A DNA stretch of 47,227 nucleotides from Byssochlamys sp. IMV 00236 (lineage: Eukaryota; Ascomycota; Eurotiomycetes; Eurotiales; Thermoascaceae), in assembly GCA_001931875.2 (NCBI GenBank), contig MSJH02000617.1, positions 1 to 47,227 of the forward strand, read 5' to 3'. The position numbers were made by a program, and so were the translations under genes. The first letter of the stretch is position 1. Each line of letters starts with the position of its first letter. This document shows positions 1 through 11,759 of this stretch, piece after piece. Below the pieces are notes generated by a model. It worked only from the letters and a program-made list of their open reading frames with translations. It was not told where the DNA came from and made no database searches.

Positions 1-290
1 ACCTACCCGGAACGACCCCCTCCCGGTAAGACCTTTAACTGCACCTACCCGGAATGACCCCCTTCTGGGTAAGACCTTTAACGGTACTTAACGGGAATGA
101 TCCCCCCCGGGGGCGGCACGGGGCGGGTCACGTGACCTCGCCGGCCACGCCTGCACCGACTCCCTCCCGGTAAGACCTTTAACGGTACTTAACGGGAATA
201 ACCCCCCCCGGGGGCGGCACGCCGACCGGTTACGTAACTGCGCTAGCTACCCGGCACCGATGCCCTCCCGGTAGGATCTTATTTATTATT
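1..290. repeat. G+C-rich tandem repeat, 101-bp period
   Basis: The motif taagacctttaacggtactt begins at 70 and 171, and a decayed version (taggatctt) begins at 272, so the period is 101 bp. A shorter, shifted copy starts at 27. Each unit contains a C-run followed by a G-run (cccccccgggggcggcac) and a cccggtaagacc motif. The array starts before the window. Base composition changes abruptly from G+C-rich to nearly pure A+T at about 280, so the last unit appears partly mutated while the earlier ones are intact. No coding potential is evident. It could be a minisatellite or the edge of a non-mutated domain; I cannot say which. Confidence 0.8.
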
Positions 291-1014
291 ACTTAATATT
301 TTAAATCTTATTTTATATTAAGTAAGTAATTAATAATATAATTCTACTAGTATATAGTATTTAATTAATTATTTTATTTACCTCTTTAAAATAAATCTAG
401 TATAATATATAGTATAAGTTAATTATAAAATAGCTAATTTATAAGTTATTTAATAGGCGCCTTATTTAAAATATAGAGATATACTATAAGTTAACTTTTA
501 TAGAATTATAGCTATAAATATACTTTATTTATTACTATTTATTTACTAGAAATATAAAATAAGCTATTATTAAGATAAGAAATAAATACTTAATTAAAGA
601 GTAAATTAAAGTTATATTAAAGATAAAATATTAAATTTACCTTTATATTAATAAGATTAATTTTATAGTTATAGTAAAAGTTTTTAATAATAAGTAAATT
701 AAAAACTTTATTTCTGTTATAGAAAGCTTCTATAATATTCTTTATATAAGCCCTTAGGCCGCGCTACGCGCGTCCTAGTCTTACTTATAGAATTAATTTC
801 TTAAACTATTATAGTAATTTACCTAATAAAAAGCTATATATAGACTTATAAAGTATTAATTATAAGCAGATAGCAATAACAGTTAGTATAACTAATTAAC
901 CGGTTATTACTACCTGTAGTTATATTATTTAGGGTATTAATAAAATAAATAGAAAGAGCTATCTACAATACTTTCTTTATACTATATTTCTAGGTAAGAT
1001 AGCTTCTATCCTAG
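291..1014. other. A+T-rich stretch without a gene
   Basis: Nearly pure A+T sequence dominated by TpA steps. No reading frame stays open and no protein relic was recognised on either strand. The only G+C island is the hairpin near 754-777, annotated separately. The right part is probably the 3' untranslated part of the minus-strand Helitron that follows. Confidence 0.5.
754..777 (-). other. G+C-rich hairpin, possible Helitron 3' terminus
   Basis: Read on the minus strand this is a 9-bp stem (AGGACGCGC against GCGCGGCCT, one mismatch) with loop GTA. It is isolated in A+T-only sequence about 240 bp beyond the end of the Helitron accessory gene. Helitrons end in a short hairpin followed by CTRR. 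Here CTAA overlaps the base of the stem, whereas the usual arrangement has a spacer of several bases, so the exact end is unsure. Confidence 0.35.
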
Positions 1015-2400
1015 GCTACATATAGCGATCCTAGCTACGGACAGCGGCCTTACTCTTTGCTGCACGCTTCCTTATTGCTATTATTATTACACTATCGCTA
1101 GCGTCCTTATCTGCCTTAGAGTTAGGTTTAAGTTTATATTAACATTTATATTAAGATTGATTTATAGATTTAGATTTTTTCCTAGATTCTTTGCTAGACT
1201 CCTCCTTAGATTCCTCCTCGGACTTAAATGCTTGCGGGGTATCTTCTGCGGTTTCGTTCTCGTCCTCGGAGTCCTCGTCTTTGGAGTCACTATCGGCATT
1301 AGGGGTATTCGCGGGGTTCTTTAGCTTAAGTTTAGGCTTAAGCTTAAGTAGTTGTTTAAGCTTTTTAGGGGGTCTCCTACTTTTAGGTCTAGTATTAGTT
1401 AACGCAGGAGCTAGTTAGCTAGGATTAGTTACTTCGGTCGCTTTCTAAGGGCTAGAGGGGGCGTTAGATAGGCCATTAATAGTAGTATCGGATAAATTAG
1501 TCGAGCCTTCAGTAGTGCCTAACTACTGCGAGCCCAGGGGAGCTGAATTCTGGAAACCTATTAGCTTCCTGGGAAAGACGACGGTTTGCTTTAGCTTTAT
1601 ATATATAAACGCGGTATTATACTAGCGCTTTAGGCGAGTAGGCGCTGCAGTAGATATTTACTTAACTGCTATAGACTCTCTAGAGACCTAAAGGAAAAAT
1701 AGCGAGGCGATAAAGATATAGAGAGCCGCCTTATTCAGATATAAGTAAAACTTAATAAACTCCCTATTAACCTCTACGATTCGCCCGATAGTTAGGAGCT
1801 TTATATATACCTAGCGCTTATTCTAGGGGATATCGCAGCTAATATAAAAGGTATTAGTAACTACCTTATTATTTACTTTACTATTATATATAGTAATCTT
1901 AATAAAGAAAATTAGGCGTTTTATATTATTACTAGGGGTAGGATTAATAACTTAGCCGATTACTTACTTACTGAATAATAGCATCGACGAGATTAAACGG
2001 GGGATATATTTAGCATACTCGTCTGTACTAGGGTCGCCCTGGCATAGAGTATATAAATAGGCTTTAATCGTAATCTTAGGGGTATTTAGCGGGTCCTATT
2101 CAATAGATAGAACTCCTGTATATACTATAATAGTATCGGGTAAGAATTCTAACGGGGAATCGTTATAGTACTTAATTATTATATTAACGGCGTCTATTAC
2201 GATTAAGTCCCTAAGGTAGGTATATTTCTTTATAACTGTATAGGAGTTAAGGACTAACTATAAGGCCTTTAATATAGCCTATACTAAGTTTAAGACTATA
2301 ATGCCTATAATAGTATAATAATTAGTATTAATAGAGGTAAATATAATAATAAAGTAATAGAGGGGAATTAAATTAAATATTATTAAATATAAATAAATAA
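1015..2400 (-). pseudogene. Helitron accessory OB-fold-like (RPA-like) protein, degenerate
   Basis: Minus-strand relic lying just downstream of the Rep/helicase gene. In order it shows a conserved-looking block SPDTIIVYTGVL-like near 2,110-2,150, a block ending SCDIP-NKR near 1,800-1,870, and GRIVEVN followed by hydrophobic strands near 1,700-1,800, which reads like a single-strand-binding OB fold. Then come a Lys/Pro/Leu-rich basic tract (about 1,305-1,400), a long Asp/Glu/Ser-rich acidic tract (1,160-1,310), and a basic C-terminal RKRAAKSKA-like stretch near 1,050. RPA-like OB-fold proteins are known partners of Helitron Rep/helicase. This copy has stops throughout but the tail is only lightly mutated. 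The OB assignment is from motif memory and needs a profile search; the coding strand is clear. Confidence 0.55.
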
Positions 2401-2699
2401 CTATAGTCTTAGGGGAAATAATATATAATAGAGTAGACTAACTCGCGGGTAAAATATCCTTTATATATAGAAATCGGGGGCGTAATCTTAGGGAGATAAT
2501 CTAAATTCTCCAGGTATATCTCTAATTTTAACAGTATAATCTTAATCCCCCTATTAAGAATAGGTCTAGAAAATTTCTATATTAAAATTAATAGAGTCCA
2601 ATTCTATTAAATCTAATAGTATAGTTTCTAACAGTTAAAGTAAGTCTAGGGCTAAAGCTAATACTAGTAAAGCGAGTAAAGCGGGCAGATTAAAGAGTA

Positions 2700-5600
2700 T
2701 AATAAAGAACTACTAAAGAACCTCCGGGTAAACCTTATTAGTAGTTAATTAGGCTTCATTATCTAGAGAAAAGAGAATTAACAGATTCTGCGCCTGGGTC
2801 GTTCGCGATATAGTAATATAGAACTAACTATAGGTAAAGATAGGGGTGCGTAGGTTTATCCTAACGTAGTTCAGGAACTGCCCCTAAGACTTATTAATAG
2901 TTATAGCGAAGGCTAGCTAGACGAGAAACTAGAGGCAGTATAATATAAAGTAAAACTCGTCAGGGGCTATTATTAGCTTAAAGCGAAAAATAAGGTAAGT
3001 CTCCCTATTAAAATTACTACCGTTAAGTTAAACCTTTAGGCAGTAGGTACTTACATATAGCAGGGTTAGCCGAGTATTATTATAGAGTCCTTTTATAGGA
3101 TCTATATTGCGTATTAAAATAAGAAAAACCCCTATCTTTACTTATAGCTTAGCTAAAGAGATCTTAGCTAAGGTAATACTGCGCAGGGTTTTAGCACTAA
3201 TCTCCTTATACAGTAGACCTTTATTAAGATCGCAGGTATTTACCGAGTATAGCGTAATAATATTTTTAGAGAATTAAGCTAGTAAATAAGCGTTAATAGA
3301 TTTAATATCTACGTTTTAGGGGGTTAATATAGTATAGCTATAAAAGAATCTTAAGTTCTAGGGGGTAGTCTATAAGTTATAAGGTAAGTAAATATAATTA
3401 ATAAACTTATCTATATTAATAGTCCGGTAAATAAAGAATAGCACTAGGATACTACTTATTAACTTAGGCTTATAGTTAAGTTATAATAGCCAGTGAATTA
3501 ATTAATAATTCTCCTAGTTTATCGTCTTTAGCTATATATTCTCTATAAGTAGTAATACCTATAACTAGTTAAAGATGCGGGTATATTAAAGGTAAGCTTC
3601 TATAATCTATACCTAATTACTATAGAGAATTACGGGCAGAATTTATTAAAAGTCTCCTCTTAAAATAGTTAGAATACTATTAAAAGGTTTATTATACTTA
3701 GGCAGGTTATAGCGAAGGTCTTATAAGGTATAATTTATAGTATTATATATATAATAATATATTATTATTGTTTTATCCTAAATAATTAAAGATATCGCCT
3801 AGATTAGATTTACTAGATATAAGCCACAGCTAATAAAGCAAGTTAACTTCTCCTTAATCTTAATTAGAATATAGAATCGTTTATAGGCAATATAACCCCC
3901 GGGGAGAAGTAAGGCAGCGATCCCCATTAAGGTAATATAAAGAATAATCTTACTCTAAGACTGGAGGTAGCTATATAGCACTATATAGAGAAAGGTCTTT
4001 CCTATACTTCTAGGCCTATAAAGGAAGAAATAGGCATTTATTAGGGTATTTATTATAGCCTCGATAATTATATTAAAAGCCTAATACTAGTTATAATTTA
4101 ACTGCGGGATAAGATTCTCTGCCTATTAAGTAAGCTTAATATAATTATAGCTTATCTCCTGTAAGATCTCTAGGTTTAAGGCAGCCTTATACTAGTTATT
4201 TAGGTAAGGAGGGAGCTAGTAATTTTCTAGTATTTTATTCTCTATTAAGAGATTAATAGTAATAAGGAAAAGGCTATAATTATAATAGAGAATATAATCT
4301 AGGATAAGATTATATTGCAATTAATTATACTAGATATAATACTCTAGGTTATTACAGATATTATTTTTATATTTTTCCTAGAGCCTATTAGTATTTAAGA
4401 GGTCTCTAAAGATTATTATTATAAAGAGTAACTAGTAGAGTTAGTAGCTAGTCTCTATATAGCGGGCTTTCTTAAAGTATAAGTCTTATTTATCTTTACT
4501 CTATAGAATCCTATAAGCGTAATAGGCCTTGCGAAAAGTTAAATAGATATAACTATCTATAGTCTAAATATTCTTAAAGCTTATAGGCTTATAGACTACT
4601 ATAAGCAGATAGTAAAAGAAATAGACTTTCCTATAAAGCAGTAATACCTGCTTTACCTAATTAATTTAAAGGGCCTTTATTTAATAATATACCTATTTCT
4701 TTTCTTTCTATTTCTAGGTAAAGTAGCGAGAGAAGTTATAAAATAGCAATAGCCTAGGGTTTTCTATATTAGCTTTGCGCAGTAGTAGTAGTAAAAGCCT
4801 ACTTGCTCTCTTATTAGCATTATATTAAAGAAAGGCTAATAACTTTAATAATACCTACTTTAAATAATTAGTAAGCTCTTTAATAGACGCCTCTATATTA
4901 TAGATAATAGGGTAGTCCTCTAGTAAGTAAATATAGAGGGTATAGATACTAGGACTAATCTTATAAATAGAGAATTTAAAGAGATACTAGATTACTTCTA
5001 ACGCCCTAATATAATAGCTATTAATATAATTATAAATCTTATTAATACCTATATTTAGCTTAATAGTCGCATAGTTAAGTCTCTTATAGATATACTTATA
5101 TAAGTATTTAATTACCTTAATACTACTATATACCTCTATATTAATATAGCCTTTATACTACTATATTAAGTAAGGGTTATAAGAGATAATTTATTTATTC
5201 TTAATCTCTAAGAAGCTATTTGCTTTAATTAGGTCTTAGATTTAAATCTAAGTCTCTCTCTATTAGCAATACTTAGGGTAAGAGTCTTTAGTTAAGATAG
5301 TCTCCTCGCGAAAAGGCTTAAAGAAGTCCTTTAAGTATCTTAGCACCCTATTAATCTCCTTTATATAAGGGGCCTTAAGATTATAATAGCTATATAGTTA
5401 GTAGATTAGGTTAGTAGTAATAATATTATAGAGCTTAAAATTCTGCTATTTCTAGAGTTTTAATTATTTAAAGGTTGCTTAGCTATTAATAATAGGCCTA
5501 AGCTTATTAATAATAGGGATCTCTACATAAATAATCTTATTAATATATTTAACAGTAAGTATTTTAAAGCCGCCTTTAACTTAAAGAAGAAAGTAGGTAT

Positions 5601-7400
5601 AAGGAAGACTATATTTCTAGTATTTAACTACTTAAATATTAGCAATATATTCCTTAAAGATTAAATCCTTATATAGCTTAGATATAAGTTCTAGCAGCTT
5701 AATATAAAATACGCAGGCTACTAAGTTAGGGTAATCTTCTTAAGACTAAATAGAAACGCTAGTCGCGTTCTTAATAAGTTTAGCCTAAATCTTATCTTAA
5801 TATAAGTTTACTATAAAAGTAATAAAAAGATAAGGCTTCTTAAATTTATAGATAATAGCTATAGAATCTTAATAGTATTATTATATAAAGCAGTTATTAC
5901 CTATAAAGCCTAATAGAAGAATATATAATTTATTTATATTAGTAGAATTAGTATTAATAATAGCAGCGAGGGCTATCTTAATAATATTATATCTCTTAGC
6001 TTAAAGCTTTTTCTAGTTTTATTTAAACTAATTTAACTTATATTACTCTGCAGATAACTATAAATCTATAATAAATTGCTAGTAAAAATAGCTAGTATAC
6101 TATACTATATTAAAGTTATTTAAGTATTAAAATAAAAGCTAGTAATAATAAGTAAGCAATATAATTTATATCTATTAATGCTCTTAGCCGCTATAGATAA
6201 GACTTAATAGCTAAAGCTACTAGTACTAACCCCTTCTACCCTAAGGAAAAAGAAGAATATATTAAAGAGAAATATATAGCGAGTGCAAATAGTAAATTAA
6301 TATAAGATATTATCTTAAACTAACTTACTAGGTAATTAAGAAGCCCTAAAGAGCTAATATAATCTCCTTAATTTTATCTTTATATTAATCTTAATATTAT
6401 AGCTATAGGTTATATTTAAAAATAACTTAAGGTATATTACTATTATCTTTAAGGTAAATATTATTATTTATTATACTATTACTATTAAGAATAATACTTA
6501 TATTCTCTTTAAACTAATTAGATATTAAGCATTATATAAAAGGGGACTTAGTAAGATAAAGGCGGATATTATAAAAACTTATCTAACTATACTTCTCTAT
6601 AATATCTAGAATAAAGCTTACTAGTTCTATTACTAAAGTCGCTAAATTATAAGAATACTTATTACTCTTATTAGAGATTAAATATAACTGCGAGGTAAAA
6701 TATAGGTACTATAGTTTATAGTTAATATAATACTTAAAAATATTATAAGTATAATAGAAGACTTTTTAAAATAGATTAACTCTATATAGTAATATATTTA
6801 ATTACTATATAATCTTAGTATATACTTAAGGTATTAAGCTATATTTTTACTGTACCTAATCTATCTCCTAGGAATTAAAAAAGTAAAGCTATATAAAAGA
6901 AAGTATTACTTCGTTTAGAGGGCTAATTTAATAATAAAGTACTCTCTATAATTAAAAGACCTACTAGTATTATTAAGAGGCTAAATATTAATTATTTATA
7001 TAGGCTATAGAGGTAAATACTAATAATATATTAATTAACTAAATATTTTTATAAAAGAGAATTAACTCTATATTATTATTATTAAAATATTCTTTTAGTA
7101 ATAGTAGTAACTCCTATATTAGTTCTATATTAAGGCTAGGCTTAATACTACTACTTTTACAGCAGCAGTTAAAGATATTACTATTAGTAATAGTCTTATA
7201 GCTCTAGAATAAAGTATAGTAATATTTATATTAAATATCTATATAGCTAAAGAATAACTATTATTACTCTACTATTAATAAATAGAAGGCTCTAAAGATA
7301 GTTTTAATAGCTTATAGTTTAACTCTAATTATCTCTATAAGAAGTCTGCTTTAAGATACTTAAAGATAATTATTATAGATATTATAGGCAGTATTTCCTA
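2700..7400 (-). pseudogene. Helitron Rep/PIF1-like helicase, degenerate
   Basis: This is the Helitron replication initiator and helicase on the minus strand, roughly 1,500 codons, which is normal for the family. From N to C terminus: a Cys cluster NCCCKS and a following Helitron N-terminal block (about 7,200-6,990); the HUH region near 5,586-5,630, reading K-S-L-P-Y-T-Y-F-L-L where both His have become Tyr; a Walker A region reading SIGKTFLYSA near 3,977-4,030 (expected GGTGKTFLY); a GIAALLLPGG motif near 3,898-3,930; AFAITINKS-GQ near 2,878-2,920; and the helicase motif VI TISRTTQAQNL near 2,781-2,822. It ends with the typical NKVYPEVL near 2,705-2,735. Stops are scattered throughout, mostly where CAA/CAG/TGG are expected. 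The start codon cannot be placed. Confidence 0.88.
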
Positions 7401-7560
7401 TAAAATAGTTTTAATATTAAGGGTTTATATAATATAAAGGGCGATATATAAGCTATATAGCCTCTAGAGTAAGGAGAAAAGACTACTTATAATTACTGCT
7501 GGATTTATAACTAAGGGACTAAAATTAAGATTTCCTTAGCTAAGTTTACTAACGTGTTTA

Positions 7561-9450
7561 TATATAGAGATAGAGTTATATATAGTATAAACTCTATAAG
7601 AGCGTATAAGATAGGTCGGAGGTTATTAAAACAGCCTAAGAAAAGAACTTACTAGAGAAAAATTTATTAGAGAACTTAATTAATCTAGAGGAAGATATAG
7701 TTTATAGCAGTAACTTAATTATAGTATAATTTATAAGAAGATCTATAAATAATAATAAGGGCGATAAAGATAATTATCTTATTAATATTATAGAAGGTAT
7801 TAGTAATAGTATATAAGATAATAATATAAGTAGAATTTAGCGGTAAGACTAGCTACTAAGAGTAAAAGATATAGATTAAGCCTTTATTCTTACAGGAGTA
7901 GCTACTTATACTTAAGTTATTATTAGACTTAGTAATAAGCGCTACTGCTATATATACCTATAATACTAAACTTATTTAAGACTTATATATATACTATAAT
8001 TATATTATATATAATACTTATAGTTATTAATTTATCTAGGCTACCTTTTAATAATCTATTACTAGCAGCTATTATAAATAATATTAGAAAATAGAAAGAC
8101 TTAATAGTTATATTAAATACAGTATCAGGGTATAGTCTAAGTAGATATAATAAATAGTTAGTATATAAGCCTATATAAATACCCTATTATATATAACTAG
8201 GCCTTAAGTATATACTTAATATAGCCTCTTTTAGCCGATAAATAATATAGATTATATAGATTATATAAATTATACTAATATATAGTACCGCTAAAAACTA
8301 TTAAGAATAACTTAAATAATCTTAAAAGCGCAGGCCTTATATTAGTATTAAAATAGCTAAAATAGTAATATATTAAAAAATTAAGATAAGATATAATAGA
8401 AAAGTAAGGCGAGATACAGTAATTTATCTTAAGGTTAATACCTAAGAATAAGATAAGATAAAGTAATCTTAGGGACTAGAACTAACCTTATAAGAGATAT
8501 CTTATCTATTATCTAGAGAGAGTTATATAACTATTATAAAATCTTATCTTAATATCTTACTAATATACCTTATCGCTTTAAAGTTTACTATATAACTAAA
8601 ACTAATTAACCCGCTGTAGAGAATATAGCCTTAATTCTTAGCACCCTTAGTACTCCTAACCTAACTTTAAATATATCTTTTTCTAGTAAAGTAACTAGGT
8701 AAAGATAATTGCGCTAGCGGCCTATATAGTAATTAAAGGCATTATCTTATTAATTAGGTGCGCAACCTCGGTTAAGTTCTATTAAGGGTTATATATAGAA
8801 ATATAAAAACTAATATAGTAAGTATTCCCTTCTCTAAATATAGTTAACCTCTTATTAACTGATATAGCCTATTAATAGCCTAGATATACCTTACCTCCCG
8901 CTAAACTAAGTAAACTAAATAAACTAAGTAAGATTAAAGACTTAGAGCGCGAAGATAATAAAAGGTTATAAGTAGAGAAGTTTTAAATACTATTAAATAT
9001 ATTTTATTTTAATAACTATAGTTATAGCAGGTTATTTAATAATAATAATAGCGATAATAGTAGCACCTGCCGTATACTAATACTAAATATTAATATTAAG
9101 CTTATTATTAAAGGTATAATAATTTATACTTAAATTAATAATTATAAGATAATAGTATTTTTAGATAATAGTAATTTTCCTAGAGTATTAAATATATTGC
9201 AGCGCAATAGCTATTAAGGTACTGCTAAGGCATACTAATAGTAGCATTATTAGCTCTAAGAGTATTCTATATCTCTAGTTTTATTTCTTAGCCAGTTAGC
9301 ACTTTATAATTAATTAGAACTTAGGAAAGAATTAATTAGTATAAGGGGTTTAATATAAGCGTTAATATTACACTATAATTTAGTATTATACTATAATATA
9401 TATATTTTAAAGTAGTAGATATAGTAGCAGTAATACTAACTATAGAAAGA
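7561..9450. other. Unassigned degenerate transposon sequence
   Basis: A+T-rich with slightly G+C-richer patches (for example 8,700-8,770). Around 8,880-9,300 the plus strand reads as charged, helix-forming sequence (KDLEREDNKRL-like, then Gln/Leu-rich) if stops are read as Gln. That is reminiscent of the C-terminal tail of pogo/Fot-type transposases, but I could not find a catalytic domain. The part up to about 8,790 may be the 5' region of the Helitron. No terminal repeats were found. Nothing firmer can be said. Confidence 0.3.
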
Positions 9451-9700
9451 TTTTAGTATTTGCACCTATAGTAGATATATATAACTATACTAGCTTAGCA
9501 TAAACCTTAAACTAATAAGAGAAGCTAAAAGTTAGCGGGTCTAAGATATTTTAATATTTATACCTATAGTTAGTATATATAACTATATTAGCTTAGTATA
9601 GCTAATTAAAGGACTTAAAAGTTAGCAGATTTAAAAAGTTTTAATATTCTTATAGATAGTTATTCTGCATAACTATATTAACTTAGTATTTTCTCTTAGC
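9451..9700. repeat. Short tandem array, about 90-97 bp unit, 2.6 copies
   Basis: Units begin at about 9,451, 9,549 and 9,639 with ttttaRtatt, followed by a shared ataactatayta-cttag core and a gttagcRg-tY segment. Copies differ mainly by C/T and G/A changes, so they decayed together. Followed at about 9,771-9,830 by two copies of ttaattagcttaag. A G+C-richer patch with little mutation lies at 9,715-9,770. Confidence 0.65.
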
Positions 9701-10590
9701 TAATAAGAGGCCCTAAGTCCCTATAGGTTTCTGCACTTCTAGTCGCTTTATGCCGGTATTTTCCGTGTCTAAGAGAATTTAATTAGCTTAAGAGATTTAA
9801 GAAGACTTAATTAGCTTAAGGGACTTAACGCTAAAGTTTTATATTATTTACTTAAATTAAGAATATTATTAATTATAAGGCTTTAAAGTACTTTTATTAA
9901 AGATTACTTAAACTAAAAGCTTTACTATTTATTATTAAAGACTAAGTATTTCTCTATAATAAAAAGAGTATAGTATAATATATTAATCTAGTATAATAAT
10001 TTTTTATTAAAGCCGCGCTATACCTTTATAGTATTAATACTTATATTTTTTACATAGAGTTAAATTATTTTAAATAAGAAGTTTTAATATAGAAGTTTAA
10101 TACTTAATATAATACTTATTATATTTTAATATACTTTTTTTATATTAACTCTATAAGTTTAAACTTATAAAGCCTTTACTATAATATTTACTTATAAGAT
10201 ATTTTTATCTTAAACTACTATATATAATAAGCTATAGGCTATATTTATTAGCTTAACTAAAAAAAAATTATAAAGGTTTATAATTATTTCTTAGAGAACT
10301 TATTTAACTCTTATTAGCTAATATTAAACTTAAATAAGTTAATATTAAGTTTTATTATAGAATTAAATATTAATATAGTTTAAATATACTTTAATAAAAA
10401 GATAAAGCTATTAAACTTTAAAAAATAAGTAATTAATCTTAATAGATTATTATTATATATTAAGCTAAAGTACTATAATAATATTAAAATATTTTCTAAT
10501 TAAATTATATAAAGTAATAATTTAATCTATAAGCTAATTAATATTCTTAAGTTAAGTTTAAGAAATATTTTAAGAGAAAAAGAAAACTAG
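9701..10590. other. Unassigned A+T-rich relic
   Basis: After the G+C-richer patch (9,715-9,770) the sequence is almost pure A+T. On the plus strand from about 9,870 to 10,560, treating TAA/TAG as Gln gives a long Leu/Ile/Lys/Gln-rich reading, so an old coding region is possible, but no catalytic or binding motif was recognisable. Confidence 0.3.
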
Positions 10591-10672
10591 TATTATAATA
10601 TAGTAATTAAGACTAATAGTTTATATAAAAAATATATAAGAAATTTTCTTATAAGAAAGTCTAGAATAATTA
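10591..10672 (+). repeat. Fragment of Copia-family LTR (5' end)
   Basis: Starts tattataatatagtaRtta and matches the first 80 or so bases of the complete LTR at 11,167, including the tcttataagaRa palindrome near its end. Similarity then stops abruptly. It is either a truncated solo LTR or an LTR broken by the sequence at 10,673-11,166. Confidence 0.6.
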
Positions 10673-11166
10673 GCGCTATAATAATAAGTTAAACTTTTAG
10701 CTTAATTAAATAAATTAAGCTAAACTTTTTAGCTTAGCTTAATAAATTAAGCTAATATTTTTAATAAAACTTAAAAATCTTAATAAGTTAAGTTAAGCTA
10801 AGTTAAACTATAATTTAACTTAATATTAATACTAATAAAAGTAATAAGAAGCTTCTTTATTTATTATATTATAAATCTCTATAAAGCTATATTTTATATT
10901 TAATATAGTAATTTTATAATAGCTTAAAAATAAGCCTTTAAAAAGTAAAATATAGCTTAGCTTAATTAAGAATAAGCTTAGCTTACTTTAAAAGCTTAGC
11001 CTACTTAAAAAAAATCTAGGTTTAGCTTAAATATTAAATTAGTTTTAGTATAGTATTTAAGTAAGCTTAATATATATATAACTTATATAACTTATAATAA
11101 AGTTTTTATATTATATTATAATAAACTATATTTATTAAAAACTATATATAATATATATTAAGTAAT
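10673..11166. repeat. Inverted-repeat-rich segment with AGCTTA motifs
   Basis: Contains a perfect 12-bp inverted repeat (TTTAGCTTAATT and its complement around AAATA) at 10,696-10,724, a second smaller one at about 10,731-10,756, and further gcttagcttaattaag blocks at about 10,950-11,010. About 490 bp long and lying directly between an LTR fragment and a full LTR of the same family. It could be a MITE inserted into the upstream LTR, but I could not match terminal repeats or a target duplication. Confidence 0.4.
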
Positions 11167-11464
11167 TATTATAATATAGTAGTTAAAACTAGTAGTTTAA
11201 AGAGAATATATAAGGAATTCTCTTATAAGAGAATTTAAGATAATTATATATATAATTATAGAGAATAGTTAGCCTAGTAAAAGAGTTCTTATACTAAGTA
11301 TATTAGCTTAAGAGAAAAACTTAACTAACTAAATATAATTAACTTACTATATTATAAAGATATATTAGTATTAGTTTTATCTCTTATATTTTATTCTTAT
11401 CTTAAGTTATACTTTTCTTTAAAGCTAGTATAAAAGTTATTTTTATATCTATTCTTTTTAACTA
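11167..11464 (+). repeat. Copia 5' LTR, 298 bp
   Basis: Starts tattataatatag and ends attctttttaacta. Two other LTRs in the window share both ends in the opposite orientation (24,616-24,889 and 25,373-26,142). The expected TG...CA ends read TA...TA, as RIP would produce. It is followed by ttataagctta, shared with the other 5' LTR (24,616) but not with the 3' LTR (25,373), which fixes the LTR end. It contains a 20-bp palindrome centred near 11,224. Confidence 0.75.
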
Positions 11465-11759
11465 GTTATAAGCTTAAGTTAATAAGAACTTAAGAAAATA
11501 AATACTTAAGCGGTATAAAACTCTTTATTAAGATTATAAGATTTAAAATAGTAGCTATTAAATACTCTCGCGCGAGAGATATTATAATAAGACTGCTTTA
11601 ATACTTACTCTATAGATATTAAATCTAATAGGTATTAAAACCTATTAATAGTTAGAGAATTAACTAAGTTACTCTATATATAGTTAGAGAATTAACTAAA
11701 CTACTTTATATATAGACGAGAATATTCTCTGTTGACGATTCTAATAACTAAAAAGAGAG

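Larger units (their letters stand above)
750..7800 (-). mobile_element. RIP-degraded Helitron
   Basis: A rolling-circle transposon on the minus strand, recognised by a Rep (HUH) domain fused to a PIF1-type helicase (about 7,400 to 2,700) and a downstream OB-fold-like accessory gene (about 2,400 to 1,015). The right end (5' end of the element) was not found. Coding-like signal fades above 7,560, and sequence up to about 8,790 may still belong to the element. Both genes are full of TAA/TAG from C-to-T mutation, so the copy is dead. No terminal TC was identified. Confidence 0.8.

Noticed and set aside
1..290. G+C-rich left edge as ribosomal DNA or telomere
   Set aside because: No rRNA-like segment and no TTAGGG-type repeat is visible; it is a 101-bp minisatellite-like unit.
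1191..1418. Plus-strand open frame of 75 codons rich in Ser and Leu
   Set aside because: It is the antisense of the Lys-rich and Asp/Glu-rich tail of the Helitron accessory gene on the minus strand; its composition is explained by that tail.
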